Part shown: positions 8,448-17,900 of the stretch, one piece after another
How positions within the stretch are numbered: position 1 is the stretch's first letter
Layout of the letters: each line of letters begins with the position of its first letter
DNA from: Pelobacter sp. UBA6812
GTDB lineage: Bacteria; Desulfobacterota; Desulfuromonadia; Desulfuromonadales; Syntrophotaleaceae
Direction of reading: 5' to 3'
DNA length: 41,538 nt
Assembly: GCA_002452265.1 (NCBI GenBank)
Contig: DKEW01000087.1
Coordinates: forward strand, 1-41,538
Translations under genes and position numbers: made by a program
The notes under the pieces: generated by a model
Seen by the model: only the letters and a program-made list of their open reading frames with translations
What the model was told of the DNA's origin: nothing
The model's database searches: none

Positions 8448-9632
8448 TGCAGCTTGCACCAGAAACCGCCGTGCTGCAATCGGCAGCAGCACAGCAAACA
8501 CGGCCGCCAACAGTAAAAAGGCGCTGTTCATCCCCCATTTGTCGGCCACCATGCCGATCAAGGGGCCACTGGCGATGAAGCCGATTCGAAACGACAGGCT
8601 GTGCAGGGACAGGATGCTGGCGCGGTTGCGGCGGGCGCTGGCCTGCTGTAGTCGGTGGCGCATCATGGGGCCCTGCAAGCCGCGCATGGCCGTCAGTAGG
8701 TAATAAAATGCGAAGCTGCCCAGCCCGGCCGTCAAGCCCAAGCCGCTGTACGCGACCACGATCAGGGTGATAAAGAGTATTGTCATGCCGCGCAGGCCGA
8801 GGCTGGCCTGCAGCCGATGGCTGAGCAGCGAGCAGGCCGCGATGGTCAGATTGGCGCCGGCCCATACCGGACCGAACCAGACCAGCGGAACCTCGCACTG
8901 TTGCATGAAAGGCTGAATCATCCACACCGTATAAAACGAGGCCAGTCCGAGCAGGGTGCCGAAGATTATGGTGGTGCGTATGGCCGGATTGTCGCGCCAG
9001 GCGTAGCGACATACTCCCAGCGCCTCGGACAGGTGGGACTTGATAGCAGGTGTATGCTCCATGGGTAGTTCCCTCATGGTCAGGCAGATCCCCAGAGCCA
9101 GCAGCCAGACAACGATTTGCACGGCGAAGGGCATGAGCGGCGAGGTGGCATACATGACGCCGGCAAATAAAGCCCCGGCAGCTTCTCCGGTCTGCCCCCA
9201 ACTGGTCATGCGTCCATCAAACCGTGCATAGTGTTCTTCGCGTTGACCTGTTTGCAGTGTTTCAAACAGTAGAGCGCTGTCGGAACCACTGATAAAGGCA
9301 TAGCACACGCCGAGCAGCAGTTCCGCCACCAGCACGCTCGTAAAAGAATCTGCAAACAGGTAAAATATCCAGCCAGTAATTCCGAATAAGGAAGCCACAA
9401 TCAGGGCGGCCCTGTAACCGAGTCGATCACTGAGGTAACCCGAAGGGTATTCCATCAGAACACTGGCGAGGGAAAACAATCCCTGCAAGATCAGAATATC
9501 CGTCAGGCTCAGGCCGATATGATCCTTCCAGAACAGCGTGATGATTGCCATGGGGAACAGGGTCATCTTCAGGAAAGAAAATACGTAGAGTTTAAAAATA
9601 TTGCCTTTTATGCGGGCATTTGGCAGGGTCAT
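8445..9632 (-). CDS. major facilitator superfamily transporter
   Basis: This is a 395-residue integral membrane protein with about 12 hydrophobic segments. The MFS motif A-like GYLSDRLGYRAA lies between TM2 and TM3 (about residues 65-76). Acidic E61 in LMEYPSGY and the SGSDSALLFETLQTG segment after TM4 resemble MFS subfamilies annotated as uncharacterised drug or metabolite permeases. A long cytoplasmic stretch rich in charges separates the two six-helix halves (near TMRELPMEHTPAIKSH). It is a single minus-strand gene convergent with the TIGR00300 gene and divergent from the sensor kinase at 9832. No substrate can be inferred. Confidence 0.88.
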   Translation of the reverse strand: MTLPNARIKGNIFKLYVFSFLKMTLFPMAIITLFWKDHIGLSLTDILILQGLFSLASVLMEYPSGYLSDRLGYRAALIVASLFGITGWIFYLFADSFTSVLVAELLLGVCYAFISGSDSALLFETLQTGQREEHYARFDGRMTSWGQTGEAAGALFAGVMYATSPLMPFAVQIVVWLLALGICLTMRELPMEHTPAIKSHLSEALGVCRYAWRDNPAIRTTIIFGTLLGLASFYTVWMIQPFMQQCEVPLVWFGPVWAGANLTIAACSLLSHRLQASLGLRGMTILFITLIVVAYSGLGLTAGLGSFAFYYLLTAMRGLQGPMMRHRLQQASARRNRASILSLHSLSFRIGFIASGPLIGMVADKWGMNSAFLLLAAVFAVLLPIAARRFLVQAA

Positions 9633-9665
9633 TTATGGACTCGATTCTTGCAATTAATCGTTCTG

Positions 9666-9685
9666 ACAGTATTTCCCGATACTGT
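9666..9685. promoter_or_regulatory. inverted repeat in the MFS / histidine-kinase divergent gap
   Basis: ACAGTAT (9666-9672) and ATACTGT (9679-9685) are perfect 7-base arms separated by six bases. The element lies 33 bases upstream of the MFS start and about 147 bases before the kinase start. It could be an operator half-site pair or a short hairpin; no U-tract follows. Confidence 0.35.
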
Positions 9686-9831
9686 AGCAGTTCGCGGTAT
9701 GGATGCCTACCGACTGCTAAGGATTGGTCGGAAGATTCTTTACGTTGTCGCTACTTTGTACCTGTGGTATTTTGACTCGCTATGCCATGGTTCATTGAAT
9801 TGCCTTTATATTGACGTTGCGGAGGAATAGG

Positions 9832-11355
9832 GTGGCCACCAAGTTCGGCTTACGCACCGAGATTATTCTCCATATGACTCTTTTGTTGGGGGCGGCACTT
9901 CTGTTTGGCGGCTTCCTGATCCTCAAACTGACCGAACGGGAGCTCGTGGATCAACGCGTCACAAGCTTGTCCTCCGCAGCGGAGATGGTTGGTAGTGCGT
10001 TGGGAGATATACTTGATACGGAGCAAAAACTCACCACGCTACAGCCGCGAATAGCCCGCCTGTTGCAACCTCTTTCATCTGGAATGACCACTACCGGTGT
10101 CTGGAAATGGTCGGCAAATACTCTTACGCCAGTTTACCTGCATGGCCCGGAAAAATCGGCTCTTGATTCCAAACAACAACTTGTGTCAGTTCGCTATGTC
10201 CCCGAACCGCATTTCGTCCTTTCCTATGCCAATACCTGGTTGTCCCTGGGGCGCATTTCTTCATCATATTATAAAGTAACGATGCCGTTATATAGCAAAG
10301 GCGGGTTTGTCGGTGTGCTGCAGATGCGTTTTCCCCTTGATGGTGTCGGGCATCGCGTTCGCACGTCCTTTAAAATCCTTGTTGTCTACGTATTTCTGTA
10401 TGGAACGGTTCTGTTTCTTTTTGGGCTTTACCAGTTGAACCGTAATGTGTTGAGGCCTATCTGCAGCCTGATGGCTTCCACCCGCCAAGTGGCAGATGGC
10501 AATCTTGATGAAAAAGTAAGCGAGGAAGGACCTGCGGAAATCCACTCTCTGGCGACTTCTTTTAATCTTATGGTCGAAGCTTTGCGAAGCAGTCGGCAGC
10601 GTACGGATCAACATATTCGATCGTTGCAACAGGCTAACCAGGAACTGGAACAAACCCGAGATGAATTGCTGCGTTCGGAAAAAATGGCATCGATCGGTCA
10701 TCTGGCAGCAGGTATGGCGCACGAAATAGGTAACCCCCTGGCTGCGGTGGTAGGTTATTTGGGGTTGCTTAAATCGGAGCTGTCGGATGGACGGCACCGT
10801 GATATTGTCGGTCACGCCGAGACGGAACTGGAACGTATTGATCAATTGGTACGCGATGTGCTGGATTATGCCAAGCCAGCTACTGACCAGGAGAAAAATC
10901 TCGATCCGGTGCAGATAGCGAGGCAAGCTATGACCATGCTCGATCGTCAGGGTGTATTTGATTCCGTAACGTTGGTAGACGATTTGCCTGCACAATTGCC
11001 GAGTGTTCGGATGGTGCCTCACCGATTGCTGCAGGTCTGTGTTAACCTTTTTGTCAATGCGCGCGATGCATCGCCTTCCATGGGGCAGATCCGCGTGTCC
11101 GGCGGTACAAGCGATAAGAGTGTCTGGTTGGCCATCGCTGATGATGGTCAAGGCATTACCGAAACGAATCTACGGTATATCTTTGATCCTTTCTATACTA
11201 CCAAGGCCCCGGGCAAGGGGCGGGGGCTTGGTTTGGCTGTGTGCCATCGGGTTGTGGATGAAGTGGGTGGGGCCATCGAGGTACAAAGCGAAATCGGAGT
11301 CGGAAGTGTTTTTAAAGTGATCCTGAAAAGGGAGCTAAACGTCGATGCGGGTTGA
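9832..11355 (+). CDS. membrane sensor histidine kinase (NtrB-like), partner of the adjacent NtrC-class regulator
   Basis: This kinase has 507 residues. GTG 9832 is chosen over an in-frame TTG 21 bases upstream because GGAGGA (9821-9826) is well placed. TM1 spans about residues 11-31, a periplasmic sensor of about 145 residues follows, and TM2 lies at about 178-202. Then come HAMP (from RPICSLMASTRQVADGNL), a coiled coil, HisKA with H297 in MAHEIGNPLA, and HATPase_c with N-box NARDASP, G1 DDGQGI and G2 GRGLGLAV. It should autophosphorylate H297 and pass phosphate to D56 of the next protein. Its 3' end overlaps that gene by 11 bases, showing translational coupling. It sits directly before the pilus-tip operons, so control of those genes is a reasonable inference. 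Confidence 0.93.
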   Translation: MATKFGLRTEIILHMTLLLGAALLFGGFLILKLTERELVDQRVTSLSSAAEMVGSALGDILDTEQKLTTLQPRIARLLQPLSSGMTTTGVWKWSANTLTPVYLHGPEKSALDSKQQLVSVRYVPEPHFVLSYANTWLSLGRISSSYYKVTMPLYSKGGFVGVLQMRFPLDGVGHRVRTSFKILVVYVFLYGTVLFLFGLYQLNRNVLRPICSLMASTRQVADGNLDEKVSEEGPAEIHSLATSFNLMVEALRSSRQRTDQHIRSLQQANQELEQTRDELLRSEKMASIGHLAAGMAHEIGNPLAAVVGYLGLLKSELSDGRHRDIVGHAETELERIDQLVRDVLDYAKPATDQEKNLDPVQIARQAMTMLDRQGVFDSVTLVDDLPAQLPSVRMVPHRLLQVCVNLFVNARDASPSMGQIRVSGGTSDKSVWLAIADDGQGITETNLRYIFDPFYTTKAPGKGRGLGLAVCHRVVDEVGGAIEVQSEIGVGSVFKVILKRELNVDAG

Positions 11356-12703
11356 TGGGAAAAACGTTCTGGTTGTCGATGATGAAGCGGGTATGCGGCA
11401 TATGCTTCGTCTCGTGCTGGAGAGGGGTGATTATCGGGTCACCGAGGCTAAGGACGGTGGTGAAGCGCTGGAGTGTTTGCATCGCGCGAACTTCGATATC
11501 ATTCTGTGTGATATACGCATGCCGGAGATGGACGGATTGACCTTCCTTCAGGAGATGAAAGCGAACAATCTCGATGGTATCGTGATCATGATGAGCGCTT
11601 ACGGAACCATTGATACGGCTGTGGAGTGTCTTAAAATAGGCGCTTATGATTATATCTCGAAGCCTTTCAAGCCAGATGAGGTTATTCTCACGCTTCGCAA
11701 AGCTCAGGAAAAAATGTATCTACAGCAGGAAAACACCTTGTTGCGTAAAAAGCTTTCGCATAAGAATAACAACCATCAGATTGTTTATCAGAGCGGGGTC
11801 ATGGAGGATTTGCTGACCCTGGTCTCACGGGTTGCCGCCTCTCATAGTCCGGTGCTGATTACCGGCGAAACCGGTACAGGGAAGGAGCTGGTGGCCCGTG
11901 CGCTACATAGTCAAAGCGCGAGACAAAAGAGACCCTTTGTGGCAATTAACTGTGGTGCCATTGCGTCAGGATTGATAGAAAGTGAACTTTTTGGTCACTC
12001 GCGTGGAGCTTTTACCGGTGCGATGCAGCAGAAATCCGGATTATTCGAAGAGGCTGATGGGGGTACCTTGTTTCTGGATGAGATAGGTGAGTTGCCCCTG
12101 GATTTGCAGCCGAAGCTGTTGCGGGTGCTTCAAGAAGGTGAAGTGCGCCGCGTGGGGGAGAACCTTCCTCGTAAAGTCAATGTAAGGGTTCTGGCGGCCA
12201 CTGCCCGAGATCTGCGTGGGGCCGTTGTGCAGGGTAGCTTTCGCGACGATCTTTTTTTTCGCCTGGCGGTGGTGGAGGTGCATATCCCGCCATTGCGGGA
12301 ACGCAGCGAGGATATTTCCGTGCTTGCCGATCATTTCGTACGTGGTGTTGCTGCACGCGAAGGCCGGGTGGCCCCGAATATAAGTCCTGCTGTGATGGAA
12401 ATTCTGAATCAGTATTCCTGGCCTGGCAATGTTCGCGAATTGGCCAATTTTATCGAAAGGGCAATGATATTCAGTCGTGGCAACACTCTGGAAATCGATG
12501 GATTGCCTGCGGATATGCGTCGTGAAAATCGCAATGTGCTTAAAGACTTGTCTCTGAAAAAAGCTTCTTTTCGCCTGGAAAAGGAATATATCAGTAAAGC
12601 TCTGGCTGTTACGGAAGGCAACCGAACCCAAGCCGCAAAATTGCTGGAAATCAGTCTGCGAAAGCTTTTATACAAGATTAAAGAATATCGCATCGAATCG
12701 TAA
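11345..12703 (+). CDS. sigma-54-dependent response regulator (NtrC class)
   Basis: This regulator has 452 residues and three domains. The receiver (about 7-120) has D12-D13, phosphoacceptor D56 (CDIRMPEMDG) and K in SKPFKP. The AAA+ domain (about 140-375) has Walker A GETGTGKE, the sigma-54-contacting loop GAFTGA at 221-226 and Walker B GGTLFLDEIGEL. A Fis-type HTH is at the end (NRTQAAKLLEISLRKLLYKI). It should activate -24/-12 promoters by ATP hydrolysis once phosphorylated by the overlapping kinase. Three such promoter matches occur in the window ahead of pilin genes, the nearest only 233 bases after this gene. This is a second NtrC-class regulator distinct from PilR at 39711. A T8 run lies near 12250. 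Confidence 0.95.
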   Translation: MRVDGKNVLVVDDEAGMRHMLRLVLERGDYRVTEAKDGGEALECLHRANFDIILCDIRMPEMDGLTFLQEMKANNLDGIVIMMSAYGTIDTAVECLKIGAYDYISKPFKPDEVILTLRKAQEKMYLQQENTLLRKKLSHKNNNHQIVYQSGVMEDLLTLVSRVAASHSPVLITGETGTGKELVARALHSQSARQKRPFVAINCGAIASGLIESELFGHSRGAFTGAMQQKSGLFEEADGGTLFLDEIGELPLDLQPKLLRVLQEGEVRRVGENLPRKVNVRVLAATARDLRGAVVQGSFRDDLFFRLAVVEVHIPPLRERSEDISVLADHFVRGVAAREGRVAPNISPAVMEILNQYSWPGNVRELANFIERAMIFSRGNTLEIDGLPADMRRENRNVLKDLSLKKASFRLEKEYISKALAVTEGNRTQAAKLLEISLRKLLYKIKEYRIES

Positions 12704-12837
12704 TGGTTGGATGCTGGGATGTGGCACTCACTTTACAGGGAGGTTTTTCGTCTGTCCACTCAGGTAGTAACTGGTGAATAGTTTATGCAATTAATAAAAA
12801 AACAATAAGTAGAGCACGCAAATAAACTGCTAATTCA

Positions 12838-12875
12838 ATATAAAAGGCGAAGCCGAAAGGCTTCGCCTTTTATAT
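12838..12875 (+). terminator. rho-independent terminator after the NtrC-class regulator
   Basis: A perfect 17-base-pair stem with arms at 12838-12854 and 12859-12875 is closed by a GAAA tetraloop. The core is GGCGAAGCC/GGCTTCGCC, followed by TTTTTG. It isolates the two-component genes from pilus operon I and means operon I needs its own promoter. Confidence 0.92.
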
Positions 12876-12913
12876 TTTTGTTGCTGACAATCTACGATTC
12901 CGGTACGCAAAAG

Positions 12914-12927
12914 TTGCATTAATGCAA
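12914..12927. promoter_or_regulatory. 14-base perfect palindrome upstream of pilus operon I
   Basis: TTGCATTAATGCAA is a perfect 14-base palindrome. It ends eight bases before the -24 box of the sigma-54 match at 12936. This is closer than classical NtrC enhancers, so it could bind a repressor or another regulator instead. A related ATTAATGCA string recurs at 12960-12968. Confidence 0.45.
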
Positions 12928-12935
12928 TGAATGAT

Positions 12936-12951
12936 TTGCACAAGAGTTGCG
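12936..12951 (+). promoter_or_regulatory. sigma-54 (-24/-12) promoter match for pilus operon I
   Basis: TTGCAC-AAGAG-TTGCG matches the TGGCAC-N5-TTGCA consensus with one change in the -24 box and one at the last base. The -24 G and -12 GC are kept with correct spacing. The predicted start is near 12962, giving a leader of about 116 bases before ATG 13078. A strong terminator sits 60 bases upstream and an NtrC-class activator is the preceding gene. Confidence 0.6.
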
Positions 12952-13077
12952 AAAAAAATTAATTAATGCACAATATATTGAACATTTTCAGTGTGTTTCC
13001 GGCTATGTATTTTTGGTTCATATTTTGCAGATTTAGATGTTGAGCAAATCGGTAAACTTTATAAAGGTAGGCTAATT

Positions 13078-13470
13078 ATGAAGATTAAATATTTGGATGG
13101 TGGGTTCACGCTTATTGAAGTTCTTGTGGCGATCACCGTTTTTGCCATAGGCCTCTTGGCTCTTGCCGGCATGCAGATCACCGCCATAAACGGCGGTGCA
13201 ACATCGCAGCGGGTGACGGCAGCTGTGGGGTTGGCCGACGGTATCGTTCAAAATCTTATGGCGCGTGATGCCGGAGATCCCATTTTCGACACGGCGATAA
13301 GTCCTGCAGCCGCTTGGCCGGAAACCCTTGCTATTGAGGGGTTTTCCGCCACCTACGCTGTTGCTGTAAATACTCCGGTCAATGGGATCTCCCAGATCAC
13401 GGTTACTGTTACAGATGATGCCTTCGGCGGCCGATCGGTATCCCAAACGACGATGAAAAGAAACCGTTAG
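13078..13470 (+). CDS. minor pilin, PilV-like (operon I)
   Basis: This is a 130-residue type IV minor pilin or pseudopilin. The leader MKIKYLDGG precedes the prepilin peptidase site G/FTLIE with conserved Glu at +5, followed by a hydrophobic helix (VLVAITVFAIGLLALAGMQ). The LAGMQ ending and the V-I-FAIGLLALA pattern fit PilV/GspI. ATG 13078 is chosen because it gives a normal leader length and follows AAAGG. An in-frame extension to 12991 has no ribosome site and would overlap the predicted promoter leader. It is the first gene of operon I, eight bases before the PilW-like gene. The expected role is in the tip complex that primes pilus assembly with PilY1. Confidence 0.88.
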   Translation: MKIKYLDGGFTLIEVLVAITVFAIGLLALAGMQITAINGGATSQRVTAAVGLADGIVQNLMARDAGDPIFDTAISPAAAWPETLAIEGFSATYAVAVNTPVNGISQITVTVTDDAFGGRSVSQTTMKRNR

Positions 13471-13478
13471 GAGTTATT

Positions 13479-14399
13479 ATGACATTCTGGAAAAATCGCC
13501 AGGGATTTTCGTTGGTCGAAATCTTGGTCGCCATGGTCATAATGGGGGTGGTTGTTGGTGCCGTGTATAGCACCTTCATCAATACCCAACGGCATTCTTA
13601 TACACAGGAAGAGGTGGTGGAAGTTCAACAAAACCTGCGGGCCGGGCTGGACTTTCTGGTCAAGGATATCCGGATGGCTGAATTTCTCACACCTTCCGAC
13701 CAGACGGCATTAGTCAACGCTCCCGCGCAGATGTTGGTCGATAGCAACGGCGATGGCGACTTTGACGACACGGATGAACGTCCCTTACTATCGCTTATCA
13801 GTGTAACTTCCATGCGGAATTATGGACGTATTAAGGGTGCCTCTGCCGCCGGTACCAATCTCGCTATTGAATTGGCGTTAAGCTCGATGCAACAGTTTGC
13901 CGCAGGCGACAAGGTGCGGGTTTTTAGGGCGACCATTCTGAGTAGCGTAACCTCGGTTCTTTCGGTTGCCAGTGTCTCTGGAAACCAGGTGACTTTATCG
14001 GGGGGGGCATCCTTGGCAGGAGCTATTCGGGATGGTGATCTGCTGGTGCTGTTACCCTCCGGTGCGGCAGATGACGATTTCCCGCTTCAGATCGATTATC
14101 AACTGGTTGACAGTTCATCGAGCGATCCGAATATGAACGATCTGAAAAGACGGGTTCTGGATGTTGACGGTACCGTTATAGAGGATTTTCAGCTGATCGC
14201 TTCCAATATTTCCGGAATCGTCCTGACTTATCTGGATGATGATGGTAATGCCACATCCACTTTGAGCGACATCGTCGCTGTCCAGGTCACGATAGCTGGG
14301 CAGACGGATGCTACCAAAACAGGTCGGAATAACTATTCGGGGGTTAAAACGCGTACTTTATCCACCACGGTTAAAATACATAACGGGGTAGTCTTATGA
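13479..14399 (+). CDS. pilW: minor pilin, PilW-like (operon I)
   Basis: This is a 306-residue large minor pilin. Leader MTFWKNRQG is followed by FSLVE (Glu +5) and a hydrophobic helix. The PilW hallmark comes next: EVQQNLRAGLDFLVKDIRMAEF at about residues 47-68. A calcium-loop-like DSNGDGDFDDTDE occurs near residue 88. AGGAG lies just before ATG 13479. The stop overlaps the next gene by four bases (ATGA). An uninterrupted G8 tract at 14000-14007 lies inside the frame and would truncate the protein if slippage changed its length. The role is inferred as a tip-complex subunit linking PilX/PilY1 to the fibre. Confidence 0.9.
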   Translation: MTFWKNRQGFSLVEILVAMVIMGVVVGAVYSTFINTQRHSYTQEEVVEVQQNLRAGLDFLVKDIRMAEFLTPSDQTALVNAPAQMLVDSNGDGDFDDTDERPLLSLISVTSMRNYGRIKGASAAGTNLAIELALSSMQQFAAGDKVRVFRATILSSVTSVLSVASVSGNQVTLSGGASLAGAIRDGDLLVLLPSGAADDDFPLQIDYQLVDSSSSDPNMNDLKRRVLDVDGTVIEDFQLIASNISGIVLTYLDDDGNATSTLSDIVAVQVTIAGQTDATKTGRNNYSGVKTRTLSTTVKIHNGVVL

Positions 14400-14977
14400 G
14401 GGTACTTTCGGGGACTGAAAGAAGACAGGCAGAAGATGGTTTCGCACTGGTTTTGACCATGTCGATGCTGCTTATCCTGTCGATTTTAGGGATTCTGGTT
14501 CTCAATTTGACAGATACCGATTTGGCCATAACGAACAATTATCGTTCTGCCGCCGACGCTTTTGGTGCGGCCGAGCGGGCAGTGGAATATGCAACCAACC
14601 CGGATATCTTGTTCGAAACCGGTGATACGCACTTTGCATTGGTGCAGGAGGGGAGTGACGACTTTGTTACCGATGCGGATGAAACTGTGGCTGGTGCCAC
14701 GGTTGCCGACCGCTTTTCCGATCTTCAGGATACGGCTACGGGGACGGAATTGGTGAAATCGGAAGATGAAGATGTCAACGTGGTCAATAATCTTGGGCCC
14801 AGCGATCTGCCTGCCGCATTGCGCAGTAAATTTGGTGATGAGTTTGCCGGTAACTTTTACCGCATAAATGTTGAGGCCCAGGCACGAAATAATTCTCGCG
14901 CACGGATTGAAACCTCAAAAGTTCGCATTTTCAAGAAAAGCGACGACTCTGTTTATGTCACCACCTCAGGGGGCTGA
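14396..14977 (+). CDS. pilX: minor pilin, PilX-like (operon I)
   Basis: This is a 193-residue protein with a PilX-type N-terminus. A charged leader (MRVLSGTERRQAEDG) precedes FALVLTMSMLLILSILG, with no Glu at +5, as is usual for PilX/GspK-like subunits. Then comes the conserved AxxxAERAVEYA segment (residues about 53-63). PilX-like proteins cap or prime the fibre and contact PilY1. The start overlaps the PilW stop (ATGA) and the stop is one base before the PilY1 start, so translation is tightly coupled. The C-terminal part is acidic and shows no recognisable domain. Confidence 0.85.
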   Translation: MRVLSGTERRQAEDGFALVLTMSMLLILSILGILVLNLTDTDLAITNNYRSAADAFGAAERAVEYATNPDILFETGDTHFALVQEGSDDFVTDADETVAGATVADRFSDLQDTATGTELVKSEDEDVNVVNNLGPSDLPAALRSKFGDEFAGNFYRINVEAQARNNSRARIETSKVRIFKKSDDSVYVTTSGG

Positions 14978-14978
14978 A

Positions 14979-17900
14979 ATGAGAAAAATTCAAGCAATTA
15001 TAATCCTTGCAACCCTGTTTGTGTTGCCGCAGGCGATTTTAGCCAAGCCGGATTATTATTATGGCGACAGTTCGATTTATGTCGGTGGGCAGACTTCTTC
15101 GGTAAAGCCGAACATCCTGTTTTTTATCGACACTTCTAAACAGATGAGTGAAGCCGGAACTTCGGGGACCTATGCGCGCACGGCTACTGCCTGGCCCTCC
15201 GCCGGATATGCCACAAATACGGTCTACTACAAGAGTGATGCCACCTACAAGGCTACCAATACCGATATGACAGAGGTTTCTGCAGGCTACACAACGGCCT
15301 ACAACGCTCTTTACAATAATGGAAATTTTATCGGTTGCATCGACAGCAAAGGTGAAAAGTGTACCAACAAAACCGAAGATTATTATACGGGTGATTATCT
15401 GAACTGGAAAAGTTCAGTCGGTACCGCCAGCCAATGGTCAGCTAATACAAGCTATGCGGTCGGATCCTTGGTCTACAAGGCGGGAGCTTTGTCGACCAGC
15501 CAGAAATACAAGTGTATTGCGGCCGGTGTATCAGGAAGCAGTGACCCCTTTCCTGCCGCCGGTTCGGTTAATGTCACCGCCACGTATACGGACGGTACGG
15601 TCTCCTGGCAGCCTCAGGTTTCGTTGATCAAGGTTCTTGAGTATGAACTTAACAATAATATTTTCCCGTATCTGGCACCGCTGGCCAATGTCGGTTTAAT
15701 GGAATACAACAGCAACGACCAGGGTGGTGCCATAAGGTTGCCAGTAGCTCAAAATACGGCCGCGGCACTGTCTGCCAAGATGACGTCGGATATTGTTCCC
15801 ATCACTCAGACGGCCAATGCTCAACCTCTTGGAGGTGCGCTCTGGGATGCCTGGCTCTACTGGGTTGGCGATCCCACCGGGTCATCGCATGCCAACAGTA
15901 CTTCGAACGATAATGCGGCATACAGTGATTCGCCCATTAATTATTGGTGCCAGAATAACCACATCGTTGTTCTTGCAACGGGTGCGACCAAAGATAATTT
16001 AGGTACAAGTAATCCTATTTCCAAGATGGACAAGGATGGCGTCTTGGCACCGTCGGATGATTATTATGCACCAGAGTCTGCGTACTACCTGTATAACAAC
16101 CTCGATTACGAGGTCGATGATATCCAGGCTCGTGTGCATACTCATATCATCCAGTTGATGACACCGATTATCCAGCAATTGGCCGATGCTGCCTCCTACG
16201 GTCATGGAACCTACGTAAATGTCAGTCAATCAAGTCAGATTTATGATGCGCTTGTTGACATTATTATGTCCATCCTTGAGGAGGACACCTCTTTTGTTGC
16301 GCCTGTTGTCCCGGCCAGCCCGGAAAACCGTACATACAGCGGGCAGCGCATTTATCTCGGTTTTTTCAAGCCGATGAATGATGAACCCTGGATGGGCAAT
16401 CTTAAAAAATTCGGTCTAAGTACGGATAATGCCATCGTTGCATTCAATTCTGCGGGCGCTCTTGTTAACGCCACAGATTCACAAGGTTACTTTTTGACCG
16501 ATAACTCCACCGACCCTCCTACACCGATCATCCGATCATTCTGGACTCCCGATGGCACTTATGACGGTGGGTTAGTCGATTCCGGTGGGGTTGGGGGCCG
16601 TTTGAAAGCTCGGACTTCCGCACGAAATATTTATACCTATTTGTCTGGTAACAATGTTACCAGTGACCTCTACAACAGTGCTCATGCTTTTACAACCTCC
16701 AACGCGGCATTGACAGCAAGCTTAATGGGTGTGTCCACTGATACAGAGAAGAATAATATCATCAAGTTCGTTCGTGGATATTTGCCAGATGGAACAACCA
16801 AGCGTAACTGGATCCTTGGCGATATCCTTCACTCCAAGCCTTTGATTGTAAACTACGCCAACTATTCCTTTACCGAGGCAAATGAGGCTGATGCCGCAAA
16901 AAATAAGAGCATTGTCTTTTTTGGTAGTAATGACGGTATGTTGCATGCCGTTTATGACTATAATGGCGAAGAGGCGTGGGCGTTCATTCCTCCGGAACTG
17001 TTGGATGATCTTCAGCATATACAGGACACGACCAACCACTATTATTTTGTAGATAATTCACCTTTGGCCTATGTCCACGATGCTGACGGGGATGGCACTA
17101 TCGAGAGTGGGGATAAAGTTATTCTTCTTTTCGGGCTGCGTCGGGGTGGTGGACGTAATACGCTGACTCCCCCTGCTTCAGCCGGTGACCCGCCACCGTC
17201 GCGTGGGTCGTATTATGCCATCGATATAACCAACCCTGTGCAGCCCAAATATCTTTGGCATATAAATAGTGAAACCAGTGGTTTTGGTGAGATGGGCGAA
17301 ACCTGGAGCCAGCCGCGTCTGACAAAAATGAACATAGGGGGCGTCCCCAAAATCGTTGCTGTATTCGGAGCAGGCTACGACAATAACGAAGACTTACGCT
17401 TTGGCAATACGCAGACCTTTCCGCCCGGCACGTCATCCACGACAAATACTTCCGCAGCGCCTGATGGTTTCAGTGTGGGGGCCAGCAGTGTTGGCGGTAA
17501 CCAGTATCAGCCTAGAGGGCGTGGTTTATACGTAGTCGAGTTAGCGACGTTGAACAGCACCGATGATGGGTATACGCCTGATCTCTCCCAGTCCGGGTCG
17601 CTTATCTGGAGTGCTACCTATGATGCCAGTGATTCCGAACTGGATGATATGAAGTTTTCGATACCATCCGATGTGCTTGTGTATGACAAGGATCTCAATG
17701 ATTATGCGGATCGGTTTTATGTAGTCGATACAGGTGGTCAGTTATGGCGTTTTGCGGTTGAGGATCCCTCGACAGCCAATTGGTCCGTAAAGCGTATTTT
17801 TCAGGCCAATACGGGTACTGCGGACGTAGGGCGTAAGGTTTTTTACAAGCCGACGGTTACCTATAATTACCCCGATGTTTTTGTTTACTTCGGCAGCGGT

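Noticed and set aside
12991..13077. N-terminal extension of the first PilV-like gene
   Set aside because: No ribosome site, it would lengthen the prepilin leader to about 38 residues, and it lies in the predicted mRNA leader; ATG 13078 gives a normal prepilin.
14868..14978. N-terminal extension of PilY1 I
   Set aside because: It lies within the PilX-like coding sequence in another frame and would hide the signal peptide that begins at ATG 14979.
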